Source of the DNA: Piper betle
Taxonomy: Eukaryota > Streptophyta > Magnoliopsida > Piperales > Piperaceae
Assembly: GCA_033002965.1 (NCBI GenBank)
Contig: JAURVB010003142.1
Coordinates: 1 to 64,000 of the forward strand
DNA length: 64,000 nucleotides
Direction of reading: 5' to 3'
Shown here: positions 12,126 through 23,455 of the stretch, piece by piece
Numbering within the stretch: position 1 is the first letter of the stretch
How the letters are laid out: the number at the start of each line of letters is the position of its first letter
Notes under the pieces: model-generated
Databases searched by the model: none
Told to the model about the DNA's origin: nothing
What the model saw: the letters and a program-made list of their open reading frames with translations, nothing else
Program-made: the position numbers and the translations under genes

Positions 12126-12236
12126 AGAGAACACATCATGATTACAAAGGCAATGTTGAGAAGCACAATGCCTGTCAAGGTACACCTTCTCCCACTCCAA
12201 AAGACCAATGTCGTTGGCCTTGGCCACCCTCAGCGG
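12126..12236 (-). pseudogene. HCF136: HCF136-like upstream exon fragment, damaged
   Basis: On the minus strand the sequence reads LLEWEKVYL and, after a short break in frame, GIVLLNIAFV. This is the order seen in HCF136 just before the exon at 11410 (an EWERVYL block followed by GVVLLDIAFV). The proline/aspartate-rich link between the two blocks is shortened and the frame is shifted. No good donor follows the second block. Together with the exon at 8095-11410 this shows a two-exon remnant in the correct order and strand. The upstream transit-peptide exon is missing; at its place lies the bHLH-like fragment. Confidence 0.6.
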
Positions 12237-12475
12237 GTAAAGGCACGGCAGTGGAGTGGAGGCGATGCATGTTGTCGAAGTAGGCGAGCATTGTTGGCAA
12301 TGTCGAAGTGAGATTGGAGCTCTGGAAGATGAGGTCGGTGGAGCCGAGCTCGATGATGCCCGTGGGGAGGGGGATGCAGACCATGGTGAGGATGCAGGAG
12401 GTGTGGCGGCCGGCAACAGAGGTGTGGCGGCAAGGCGGCGAAAAGGAGGGAGATGGAGAATAGTGGTTCAATAAC
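12237..12475 (-). pseudogene. bHLH-MYC_N domain fragment
   Basis: The minus-strand translation contains TMVCIPLPTGIIELGSTDLI followed by FQSSNL. This is the late part of the N-terminal bHLH-MYC_N domain of plant MYC/TT8/GL3-type regulators, where a VCIP..G..ELGST motif is characteristic. Only about 40 residues are recognisable; the sequence before and after is GC-rich and shows no family match. It abuts the HCF136-like exon on the same strand, giving a chimeric arrangement. The same fragment, more diverged, occurs in both arms of the palindrome at 56756-58793. I infer that a foldback-type element captured this exon. It does not encode a working factor because the DNA-binding helix-loop-helix is absent. 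Confidence 0.6.
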
Positions 12476-12539
12476 AATTTTGTGCTATGTTGGTTTTCCG
12501 ATTGCTTTTTGACCATCACATGCTTTATTAACTACTAGA

Positions 12540-12582
12540 TTCAAATTCAAGCATAGCCAATGGCTCAGCACAGCAACCCGCC
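12540..12582 (+). repeat. Right terminus of the TA-tract-associated family
   Basis: The motif CAAGCATAGCCAATGGCTCAGCACAGC matches, in the same orientation, the right ends at about 58762-58793 and 41845-41890, and in inverted form the left ends. It is followed by CCCCTCATATATATA, as at 41886. It may pair with the left end at 6192, which would make 6192-12582 one element holding gene fragments, but that is inference. Confidence 0.45.
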
Positions 12583-13019
12583 CCTCATATATATAATTCC
12601 TCTCCATTCCATACACGTCTTTTCTAATTTTTCTCTATTTTTTTCTTTGTGAACCAAAATAGTTATTAATATTAAAAAAATGATTTTAATTCGGTTGAAT
12701 TTTTTTATTCAAAGTAATTCTAATGACATGAGTTTAGATGACGTAAAACTATGAACGAGGGTGTAATCAAAGCTGTCGCCGTGCATTTTATTTTTCACTT
12801 CCTCATCCTACTGTCTGTTTGTTTAGCAAAGTGTAAATCCCATGAAATTACTTATCTAATTTAAAATTATTATTATTATTTATTATGAAAAAATCATTGG
12901 AGTATAATTCTATTTAAATTAAATTAATTTAAAAATATTGTTGCATTGGAATATAATTCTACTTAAATTTTAATCTATTTAATATATTAATATTTAAAAT
13001 AATTTTGTTATTTAATACA

Positions 13020-13063
<44 letters not shown>

Positions 13064-13517
13064 GTAGTAGTAGTAGTAGTAGTAGTAGTAATAGTAGTAG
13101 TTGTAATGAGAGGATGAGAAGGAGGAGAAAAGTATTGGAGTATAATTTTAAATAATTAAAAATTTTGATAAATTTTAATACATTTATAATTATTGAATTT
13201 TTTATTTAATAATACTTTTTATAGATTTTATTTATTTATTTAATTTTAGAGCATAAACCCATCCGAATTAAAAATATTTTAAAAATTTTCATTTAATTAT
13301 AAAAAACTTACTTGTTAAAATCAAATGTAATTTTTTAGTTAAAAATAATATAGTAATAATTTTTTAAATTAATTTTTTAAAATTTTAATATGTTTTATTA
13401 ATAAATTTCAAATATATTTGGCCGTGGATCTTTGACTAGTTATATATTGAAAAAATACTATTAAACAAATTATTTTTTATGTAAACTAAGTATAGATACA
13501 AACTTATATAGTTTTAA
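12583..13517. other. AT-rich intergenic DNA, no gene seen
   Basis: Nothing gene-like is visible. It contains the degenerate direct repeat of 6050-6128 (at 12648-12733) and a trinucleotide microsatellite. Confidence 0.6.
13019..13101. repeat. (ATT)n(AGT)n compound microsatellite
   Basis: About 15 ATT units change directly into about 10 AGT units, with one interruption. This is a typical highly mutable trinucleotide tract. Confidence 0.95.
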
Positions 13518-14470
13518 ATACATGGTAAAGTCTCTATAGAGCATATTGGGATAAACTTCATGGTTGCGGGATCCACTTACTAAAAATTTTCCACCCAAGG
13601 TCTTTCATGAGCATGTTGCTCATATGGGTGTTGTATCATTTGTGATATGCTACTTTAGTGGGAGTTTGTATTTGGTTTAAGGTTCACTCTGTTTTGGTAT
13701 TTTTTGGTATTTTTGGTGATCTCATAAGGTTGGACCAGTTGAAAATAGGCATGTTAGATCAAATTACATGTAATTTTCATGCTACACATCCATATTTGAT
13801 CTATGTTATTTAATTACGTTAATGTATGTGACCATGGATGGGTTTAGTTACGATAAATGTAACGAAAATCGCCTTGATCCTATATTGACATTGATTAATG
13901 GACGAGATTGTTATTTTGGAATAATGACATATGTTTTGGACCGCTCATAAGATTATACAATTATCTTCGTGTATATATTAAGTCCAAATGGGAGATTGTT
14001 AGATGTTGGACATAAATATATACGTGAATCAAGAATTGTGTCATACTTTATTATATAAGGTTGGCCTAAATTAAATTGATTTATTAAAGTGAAAGGTTAT
14101 GGGTCATAAATTAAGGTGTAGAATTTAATGTGAAAAGTGTAGAATTCAATGTGTAGATACCTTTTCATATTTCTCTTTCGTGATAGGTGAAAATGAATTT
14201 ATGAAACGACAGCTATAAATAAGGAGGTTATGATCCCTGAATAAATAAGCAGTTTTCGTTCTGGTATCCCATTGTCCAGAATTCAGGTTTTGGAAAACTC
14301 TTCTTAGATTCAGAAGACCAATACCTTAAGGTGGTCAAGACTCTAGTTTTTTTTAATGGCTTTAGGTACGCTTTCGCTATCTAGTTTATTTACTCGATAA
14401 TTTGATATAAAATCTAATAAAATACTACAAGTACGTGCCTGAAATCTAATAAAGTACTATACAGTCGTGC
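13518..14470 (+). mobile_element. Ty1/copia 3' end: RNase H tail plus LTR
   Basis: 13518-13996 matches the 3' end of the copia element at 14937-21087 (20130-20615), including the end of the RNase H frame and the purine tract ATGGGAGAT. The LTR begins at 13997 with TGTTAGATGTTGGAC, like the right LTR of that element. The 5' portion of the element is missing at 13518, and the LTR becomes unrecognisable after about 14440. This is a truncated, non-coding fragment related to, but distinct from, the neighbouring copia. Confidence 0.75.
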
Positions 14471-14862
14471 CGATAATTACCAGGCTTGGACGACCTTTTA
14501 TTTGATAAGTGCCGAACAAAATTCTGTTGAGGTAACAAATTATACGACGGCAGTTACCAATACCTACGTTGCATCAACTGCACTTGCCACTTAGAAAACA
14601 AAGGATGTATAAACCTGGTAATTACCTGTCACGTACGCGCCAATGATCCAAACTCCTCTTTCCCTGCTTTTGATTTCAGACATCTATGCAGAGGTGTCGG
14701 GTATGGGCATGGTACGTTAAAACGGGAAAAAACACACTATCTTAATGTTAATTTTTGGATAATTAATATATAAAAAAATATACCTGAGCGTAAACAGTGC
14801 CCTTGCACCCATGATCAATTCGAACCAAGCCCAAACCCTACAAGATTTTATTTACCTTGTAA
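14471..14862. other. Intergenic, no feature seen
   Basis: I recognise no gene or element in this stretch. The tandem-duplicated unit becomes alignable with copy B at about 14863. Confidence 0.5.
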
Positions 14863-14936
14863 ACATGTTCTTATGTTTAATTCCGGGTGGTTTAGCAATG
14901 TAATTAATTTCTTATAATAAACTATTTAGGATAGCA

Positions 14937-15420
14937 TATTAAAAATTGGACATAATTATATACATGAATTTTAAATTATATTATATATTATTATTTAAGA
15001 TTGACGTAAATTCAATTGATCTATTAAAGTTAAGTATTTATAAGTTATAAATAAAGGTGTGAAATTTAATGTGAATACCATTAATAAAAGTGTGGAATTC
15101 AATGTATAAAAACCATTTTTATAATTTCTCTTTTATGATGGGTCAAATTAAAATTATGAAACTAAGGGTATAAATAAGGAAGTTATAGTCCCTAAATTCA
15201 TAATTAGTTTTTGTTCTGATATTCTATTGTCCAAAATTTTGGTTTTGAAAACTTATATTGAATTTCGAAGAAAAAACCTAAAGAGGTAAAGAATTATTTT
15301 TGAATTATTTTGTTTTTATGAATTCAGGAACGCTTCCGCTATCAAGTTTTATTTACTTGATGATTTGATATGAAGACTAATAAAGTTTTATTTTTAAGTT
15401 TCAATTATAAAGTTCTAACA
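14937..15420 (+). repeat. 5' LTR of the plus-strand copia
   Basis: 484 bp, ending ...TTCTAACA directly before the primer-binding site. It is clearly related to the right LTR along its whole length but differs at many positions, which indicates an old insertion. Confidence 0.88.
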
Positions 15421-18400
15421 AGCGGCATTAGAGCCAACTTCATTTTAGATCATTGATGAATAGTTTTATTTGTGTTTAATTATGGATTGGAATTATCCAT
15501 TTCCATATCACATTCAAATCTAAGGATTCAGATTCAGAAAAGAATGATCCAAAAAAAAAGGTCTTCAACCCACTGGGAGTTTCCTAAAATTTCGGACTAA
15601 TTATTGTCTTTGGGATATTTATTCCCAAATTAAGAGTCCTTTTTTGGTAAAATATCAAGTGAGGAAAATAAAGTTACAAAAGGTTATAATTTCGAAAATT
15701 TCCAAATAAAGATACTTTTATAACCTTTTCAGGTTGGAATTATTAAATTCAAATTATGGTTCATTTATGATTAATATTTTAAAATTTATTAAGGATTATA
15801 ATATACTGCCAATGTAGCCTCTTTTGTGGAAATTAATTTATTTTTTAATATTAAGACGATTTTGGATATTTAATTTATTTGAATATTAATCAGCCCAAAG
15901 GAAGGTTAATATTTGACAGAATTATATATTTATTTGTGGTAATATATATAAGATTATTATTAAGGTTCCATGTGAATAATAAATCGGCCAAAAGGAAGAT
16001 TTATTATGTGACAGGATTTATTGTCCATATTTGATTATTGCATTAAGATACATTTGTGATAATAAATATAGGATAATTATCAAGCTTCCATGTAGATAAT
16101 AAATTAACCTAAAAGAAGGTTTATTATTTGACATAATTTATTATACACATTTGATTATTGTACTGAGAGTACCACTTACAAATTAATATTTTTGTCCAAA
16201 GACTAAATATTAATGTTGTGTTAGATATCTGTTGATGAGATTAACCATTATTTGAATTATTAATCTTATTATGAGCATGTTGTTTTGTTATATCGATTCA
16301 GTTAATCAATCTGCTTATATGATTTCTGCCAACATCAATTTAGTTCTTATGCTTAAAGATAATATTAAGGATTTGAAAAGAGAACGTGATAATTCTTTTC
16401 GATTGCATTAATCTTGACCTTGTATTAAGGACTGAACAACCTGCTTCTCTTACGGATAAAAGTTTCATTAAGGAAAAACGGGACATTGAGAAGTGGGAAT
16501 GTTCAAATTGCATGAGTTTTATGATCATAAAGCAAGTGATTCTAGAGACCTTTAGGCGAGATGTGCTAAAAAGGTTACTATAGCCATTAAGTTTTTCAAA
16601 GAAATTTTAAAGTGTTTTGTATAAAAACAATAAGGCTAAAACAAGTATTCTTTTGTCGAACTTGATTTCAATAAAGATTAAAGGCAAAACAAGCATAAGA
16701 GTATACATCTTACAAATGTCAAATATTATTTCAAAACTAAAAGCATTAAGGTTAGAGCTATCTGAATATTTGCTCGTGCATTTAGTTTTAATTTCCCTTT
16801 TGGCACAATTTAGTCAATTCAATATCGGTTACAACTTCCAAAGGGATAAATGAACTATTAATGAGCTCATTTCTTAGGTGTCCAAGAAGAAGAAATGTTG
16901 AAGCAAGAACATGGTGAAAGTGCTTACTTGGCTAGTACTTATCAGAACAAAAATAAGAAAATTAGGCTTCTTACTATTTCTTTTGTGTTAAACTTGAACA
17001 TATGAAGAAGGAATGCACTAAGTATCACGCTTAGCGTGTAAATAAAAGTCCATTTGGTAATTTTGTTTGTTTTGAGGTTAATTTAGCTTCGGTACCAATA
17101 CACGCTTGGTGACTAGATTCGGGTGTTACTACTCACATAGATGTGTCAATGGAGAGTTATTTGAATTGTCAAAAGCAAATGATGCTGAAAGAATCATCTA
17201 TGTGGGTGATGGTAAATCAGTTATAGTTGAAGCAATAAGGATGTTTAGATTATTATTATTGAAAACAAGATATTATTAGGACATGAAAGAGACATATGTA
17301 GTACCGTCTTTTAGACGGAATTTGGTTTCTATTTTTATATTGGACAAATTTATTTACTCTTTTTCATTTAGAAATAATTAGTTTAGTCTCTTTCTAATTT
17401 CAAATATTGTGGGTACATGTTCCTTGTCTTTTTATGATAATCTATATTTACTTGATATTATTGCATCTTTTAAGGAAACTTTACATGTAGGTTTAAGTGG
17501 TACTAAAAGAAAATTACCAATGAGAATTCTGCTTTATTTTGGCATAAGCTATTAGGACACATTTCTAAATAAAGAATTGAACGACTTATGTCAGATAGAA
17601 TTCTTGATTCTATTAGATCTTCAAGTCTATGCTAAGTGCATTAAAGGAAAACAAACAAATATAAAGAGACTAGGTACCAATAGATCTAAGCGTGTTAGAA
17701 CTAATACGTATGGACATTTGTGGGCTATTTCCTACAGCTTCTTGGAATGGTTAACAATATTTTATTACGTTCATAGACGATTATTCTGGTCATGGTTACC
17801 TTTATCTCATTCATGAGAAGTCTCAAGCATTAGATGTGTTTAAGGCATATAAGGCTGAAGTTGAGAACCAGCTTGACAAAACTATTAATGCTATCAAATC
17901 TAATCGTGGTAGTGAATACTATGGTAGATACGATGGATCAGGTATATATAGTCTAGGACCATTTGCCAAATTCCTAAAGAATGCGGAATTGTCACATAAT
18001 ACACAATGTCAAGTACTCCTAGCATGAATGGTGTTGCTGAGAGGCAAAACCGAACATTAAAGACATAGTAAGAAGTATGATTGCTCATACTACTTTACCT
18101 GATTTACTCTGGGGTGAAGTACTGAAGACAACGACATATCTTCTTAATAGAGTACTGACAAAGGCAATAGTTAAGACCCCTTATGAATTATGGACCAGAA
18201 AATAACCCAGTATTAAACATTTATACATTTGGGGTTATCCAGCTAAGGCAAGGCCTTATAGGCCAAATCAAAAGAAATTGCACTTAAGAATAGTTAGCAG
18301 GTATTTTTCTGGGTACTCTGAATAATCTAGAGGGAATAAGCTTTATGATCCCACGATAAGGTCAATTTTTGAGACGAGAAATGCCCAATTCTTGAGGATG

Positions 18401-20615
18401 TTGAGTTTGGAGGGGGAAATAAAGTTAGAGACTTTGTCTTTGAAGAAGAATCTATTTCACTTCTCATGATTATTCTTGACAATAATCTACATCATATTCC
18501 TGATGTTGTTTAAGAAAAAATACCAAAATTATAAGATTCTACCTAATCACAATCATTAAGTTATACTTAAAGAGAAAAATCAACAACCTCAAGAGAAAAT
18601 GCCATTGAGGAGATCCACAAGAGAAAGGAGAAATGAAATTTTAGATGATTATATCATATTTTTCCAAGAACATAAGGATATTATTGGAATTATGGAAGAT
18701 GATTCAATCAACTTTCATTAGGCCATGAAGAGTTCTAATTCTCAAAAGTGGATTGATGCCCTGAATGGAGAGATGAAGTCTATGAAAGATAATGATGTTT
18801 GAGATCTTGTTCTATTGCCTAAAGGTGCGAAACCTATTGGTTGTAAATGACTATTTAAACCAAAAAGTATTCGAAAGGTAATGTAAAAAGATATAAGGCT
18901 CGTCTTGTTGCAAAAGGCTTTACTGAAAAGAAAGGTATCAATTATAATGAGACTTTCTTTTTAATTTCATCAAAAGACTCATTCAGAATAATTATGGCAT
19001 TAGTGACACATTTTGATCTTGAGTTACATTAGATGGATGTAAAGACTGCATTTCTAAATGATGATATTGATGAAACAAGTTATATGATGCAACCTATAAA
19101 CTTTGTATCGGGAGATTCAAAGAATATGCTTTGTAAATTAAAGAAATCCTTTTATAGACTTAAACATGCTTCTCATCAATGGTATCATAAATTTTATGAA
19201 GTTATTCTCTCGTTCGGTTTTGAGATGAATGTAGTTGATGATTGAATATACCATACGTTTAGTTGAAGTAAGTATATTTTCTGGTTTTATATGTTGATGA
19301 TATATTGCTTGCAAGTAATGATATAAGTTTCTTGCATGACACCAAGAGATTTTTATCAAAGAACTTTGAAATAAAAAATCTTGGAAATGCGTCTTTTGTA
19401 TTAGGAATTCAAATACATCTGGATCACTCTTGATGTTTACTTGGATTATCACAAAAGACCTATATAGGAAAAATGCTTAAGAGATTTGGCATGCAAAGTT
19501 GTAAACCAAGAGATACCCATGTTTTTAAAAGAGAAAAATTCAGTCACAATCAATGTCATAAAAATGACACAGAAGGAAAGAAAATGCAAAAAATTCCCTA
19601 TGCTTCTGGAGTAGGAAGTTTTATTATGTTCAAGTATGTACGCATCCAGATATTGTGTATATTTTTGGAATGCTGGGCAAATATTTAAGTAATCCGGGAT
19701 TGGATCATTGTTAAGCAGCCAATAAGGTCACGAAGGATCTTCATAGAACAAAACATTACATGCATATATATCGGAAGTCAAATAAACTTGAGATCATTAG
19801 GGTATTCTGATTTTGATTTTGGTGGATGTCAATATAGTCATCGATCCACTTCTGGTTATGTCTATGTACTTGCTGGAGGAGCTATTTAGAGTGCTAAGCA
19901 AACACTCATAGCTTCTTCCACCATGGCCGCTGAATTCATAGCTTGTTATGAGGCATCCAATCAGGGAATATAGTTGCGAAATTTTTTCACATGGCTGCGC
20001 ATTGTTGATAATATTGAAAGATCACTTAAGTTATTTTGTGACAATAAGTCTGCAATATCATATTCAAATAACAACAGGAGCTCATAGAGATCAAGTTCCT
20101 TATTGTGAAAGAAAGAGTTTAGAGTGATTAAGTTTTGGTAAAGTCTCTATAGAGTATATTAGGACAAACTGCATGGTTGCGGATCCGCTTACTAAAAGTT
20201 TACCGCTTACGGTCTTTTATAGGCATGTTGCTCATATAGGTGTTGTATCATTTAATGATATGCTGCTTTAATGGGTGTTTGTTTTGTTGGGGTATTTGGT
20301 TTATGTTTCACTCTTTCACTCTATTTTGGTGATCTCATAAGGTTAGACCAGTTGAAAATAGGTATGTTCATATCAAATTACATGTAATTTTTATACTATA
20401 CATCCACACTTGATCTATATCATTTAATTATGTTGATGTATATGACCATAGATGAGTTTAGTTATAATAAATGTAACGAAATTCGTCTTGATCCTATATT
20501 AACATTGATTAATGGACCAGGTTGTTAATTAGGAATAATAACATATTTTATTTTGGAGCTCATAAGGTTATATATAATTATCTTTGTGTATGCATATATA
20601 GTCCAAGTGGGAGAT

Positions 20616-21087
20616 TGTTAGATGTTGGACATAAATATATACATGAATTTGGAATTTTATCATATGCTGTTATTTAAGGTTGGCATAAATTCAATTGATC
20701 AATTAAAGTTAAGTATTTATGTGCCATAAATAAAGTTGTGGAATTCAATGTGAATACCATTAATAAAAGTGTGGAATTTAATGTGTGGATACCATTTTCA
20801 TATTTCTCTTTTATTATAGCTAAAATTAAAATTATGAAACTAAAGCTATAAATAAGGAGGTTATAGTCCTGAATTCATAAGTAGTTTTTGTCATGGTATC
20901 TCATTGTCTAGAATTTTGGTTTTGAAAACTAGTATTAAATTTGGAAGATCAAAACCTAAGGAGGTAAACAATTATTTTACTTTTATGGATTCAGGTACAC
21001 TTTTGCTATCAAGTTTTATTTACTTGATGATTTGATATGAAGACTAATAAAGTTTTGTTTTTAAGTTTAAGTAATAAAGTTTTAACA
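20616..21087 (+). repeat. 3' LTR of the plus-strand copia
   Basis: 472 bp with canonical TGTTAG...TTAACA ends. It follows the purine tract at 20605-20615. Confidence 0.88.
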
Positions 21088-22903
21088 TAGTATTTTTCAC
21101 ATCAAGCTGATGTACAGCCCATTTGTCGACTGTAGCATTTGACAGAACAATGCAAACAATTTTACTTCTACTAAGTAAATGAAATCAACGAAAAACTGAT
21201 AACGATAGTTTTATTTTTACTAGAGTAAATGAAATCAATGCAAAAATTTCTCCGGTTATCAATCCGCATTGATCTTATGTGAAAAAATACATTTACTAGA
21301 GTAAATGAAATCATGCCTTGAACTCATTTTTATTTTGCTATGAGTGTCACTAACTCTAACACATGGGTTCATACAACTTGTTGCGTGATGCAGATATTTA
21401 TTAAAACCCAAAGAGGCAAGCCTAATGAGTGATAGAAAAGACTACTTGCTATGGGTTATGCACGTTTGTAGGTGGAGGAGAGTGTTGAAAAACAATCTTA
21501 AATTTAAAACGGATATAAGTTGAGACCTTGATAAATAATACTAAAAGTTAGAATTGTGTGAGTGTTGAGTTAGTCATTTTTTGTCAAGTATAAATATTCT
21601 CATGAGTCACACATATCCTTATTGTGTCTAACCCAATAAGCGGGGCAAACTTTTATTAAAGCGAAACTGTGGCAAGCCGAATATGGTGCGGACGATTGTT
21701 AAAATCCAAAGCTGAAAAAGACCGCTTGTTACGTGCTTAATTGTCTTTCAAGTGTAGGGGGTGTTGAGAATAGTCTCGCATCTTAAATAGATATGAGTTG
21801 AGACATTAGATAAGGCTAAAATTTTCTTACTCCGTTTCTCTACTCCAAGCTCTGATCAATGATTCGAATGGAAAATACCCCTGCATTGGGCTTCTAGATG
21901 CGCTTTATGACTGTACTTCTCGGGAAGCGGCGATCAAGGCAATGGGGAATAGCTTATTGTGCGGGAGAATAGGTTTTTGTTGATCGTCTTGTTGCAAATG
22001 CATTCTTGCAATTAGATTTGGTTCTGAATCTTTTGATGTGCTAATATAATCCATTTGAAGATAGCATACTTTTTTATCAGCAGATAAGTTCGCCAAATTG
22101 ATGCTTAATGGATATGCTGCTTATGAGCAGATAAGTTTTGATGGATTTTTAGATTTGTTATCGGCTTGTGAACTTACTCTACTCCTTTATGCAATATAAA
22201 AGTATTGAGCATTGTTGTGTTCATAATTTCAGCTTGTTTCTCCAAGATAGAATGCCACTTTTTAGACCTTTGCCTCAAATGGTTGGAGCATTCAAGACTA
22301 AATGACACCTTGATACCCCTGAATTGGGTTTGAGTTCTGCTTCATTCTACACATATGAGACGCGTGACTATTAGCTATTTACTATTTTATTTATACATAA
22401 TTTGTTGCTTGCTAGTACTGTAATTGTAGATTCTTCTGTTTATTTAGTTAAATTTACATCATGCTTGAATTTAATGGCTCTTTAGTTCGAATATGGTAGA
22501 GCACTTGGTAGTTTAAAAGCTTCCGAGCAGATGATGGTTCAAATCCATCAAGAGTCAACTGAAATATAGATGAAATTTTGACATGTTTGAGAAGCTTTTA
22601 GTAATTGAATGTATATTCATATCCTCTACGCTTATTAAGCGGCAGCTACCCGCTCTGCTTCTTCAATTCCATATACATGAAAAAGCAAGGGCAGTACATA
22701 TATTACCTCATTGATGATTTAGCACATGCTCTGCGACAACCCAAGTAGATCAATCACTACAAGACCGAGCACAGCGAGGCCAAAAAATTACAGCTCAATA
22801 TTATTTCCACGAATCACGACAAGTACAGAAGCAATAGATCAGCACATCACAAACAGAAGCTACATCAAGCTCAACATCAGACTAGTAGAACAGAGGCTAG
22901 AGG
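21088..22903. other. 3' flank of the BAHD-A unit, no gene called
   Basis: This host sequence is shared with copy B (47058-49460). Two short exon-like pieces are visible but unidentified. At 21885-21975 (plus) a frame reads CIGLLDALYDCTSREAAIKA, and at 22230-22300 (plus) a frame after TTTCAG ends in FRPLPQMVGAFKTK. Substitutions between the copies are not mainly synonymous, so these are probably neutral. The tRNA-like sequence at 22476-22556 lies here too. Confidence 0.4.
22476..22556 (+). pseudogene. tRNA-like sequence with expanded anticodon loop
   Basis: 81 nt fold as a tRNA with acceptor GGCTCTT/AAGAGTC, D stem GTTC/GAGC, anticodon stem CTTGG/CCGAG and T arm GATGG/CCATC around TTCAAAT. 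The anticodon loop is 14 nt instead of 7, so this is not a normal tRNA. The tail GATGAAATTTTGACATG resembles that after the tRNA-like sequence at 7618-7690. The copy-B counterpart is 48500-48580. It is probably a tRNA-derived SINE remnant. Confidence 0.45.
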
Positions 22904-23455
22904 TGTTGAATAAAAACTTTAATTTTAACCTAATTATACAAATGATAAAACCATTATCATTAAAACCTTCTTTAGATTAAATCATCAAAAAAATAAAATT
23001 TAATAAAGGAAGCATACCTGAATCCATAACAGCAAAATGATTATTGACTTCTTTAGAGTTTGATATTTCAAATATCAGCATTGGTTCTCTAAAGCCAAAG
23101 TTTCTAGATGACGGGATACTTGAAAAGAAGAAGTATGATGCAAATTCGAGGACCATAATTATATTTATTCTTATAGCCTTATTTATCCTTATCTTTCATA
23201 ATTTCAATTTAACCCGTCATAAATTAGAGATTACGAAAACGGTATTTACACATATTTATCCATACTCATCTTAAATATATGGTATTTATCCCATCATAAA
23301 TTAGAGATTATGAAAACGGTATCTCCACATATTTATCTTAAATATTAATAGCCCTTTAACCTTAGCTTTAATAGATCAATTTAATTTAGGCCCAAATCTT
23401 AATAATAGCATATGATATAATTATATAATTGTATATATACGTCCAAAATCCAACA
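22904..23455 (-). repeat. 3' LTR of the minus-strand copia
   Basis: 552 bp. It is longer than its partner because of small internal duplications (for example a repeat of CCTTATGAGC/AAATAACATACG just outside, and of the ATAAATTAGAGATTA segment inside). Confidence 0.85.

Larger units (their letters stand above)
14937..21087 (+). mobile_element. Ty1/copia retrotransposon, full-length but decayed
   Basis: The two LTRs are 14937-15420 and 20616-21087. The 5-bp target duplication is TAGCA (14932-14936) and TAGTA (21088-21092), and copy B has the empty site near 47055. The primer site after the left LTR (15424-15436, GGCATTAGAGCCA) resembles the initiator-tRNA-Met site. A purine tract AAGTGGGAGA precedes the right LTR. 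Coding remnants appear in copia order: gag (16617-16853), GAG-pre-integrase and integrase core (17520-18180), reverse transcriptase (18840-19310, with MDVKTAFLN near 19033) and RNase H (19473-20130). Many stops and frameshifts interrupt every domain, so no polyprotein can be made. The left LTR has lost the TG start (TATTAAAAATTGG against TGTTAGATGTTGG). Confidence 0.9.

Noticed and set aside
22476..22556. Functional tRNA gene
   Set aside because: The anticodon loop is 14 nt, and the copy at 48500 has an extra stem mismatch.
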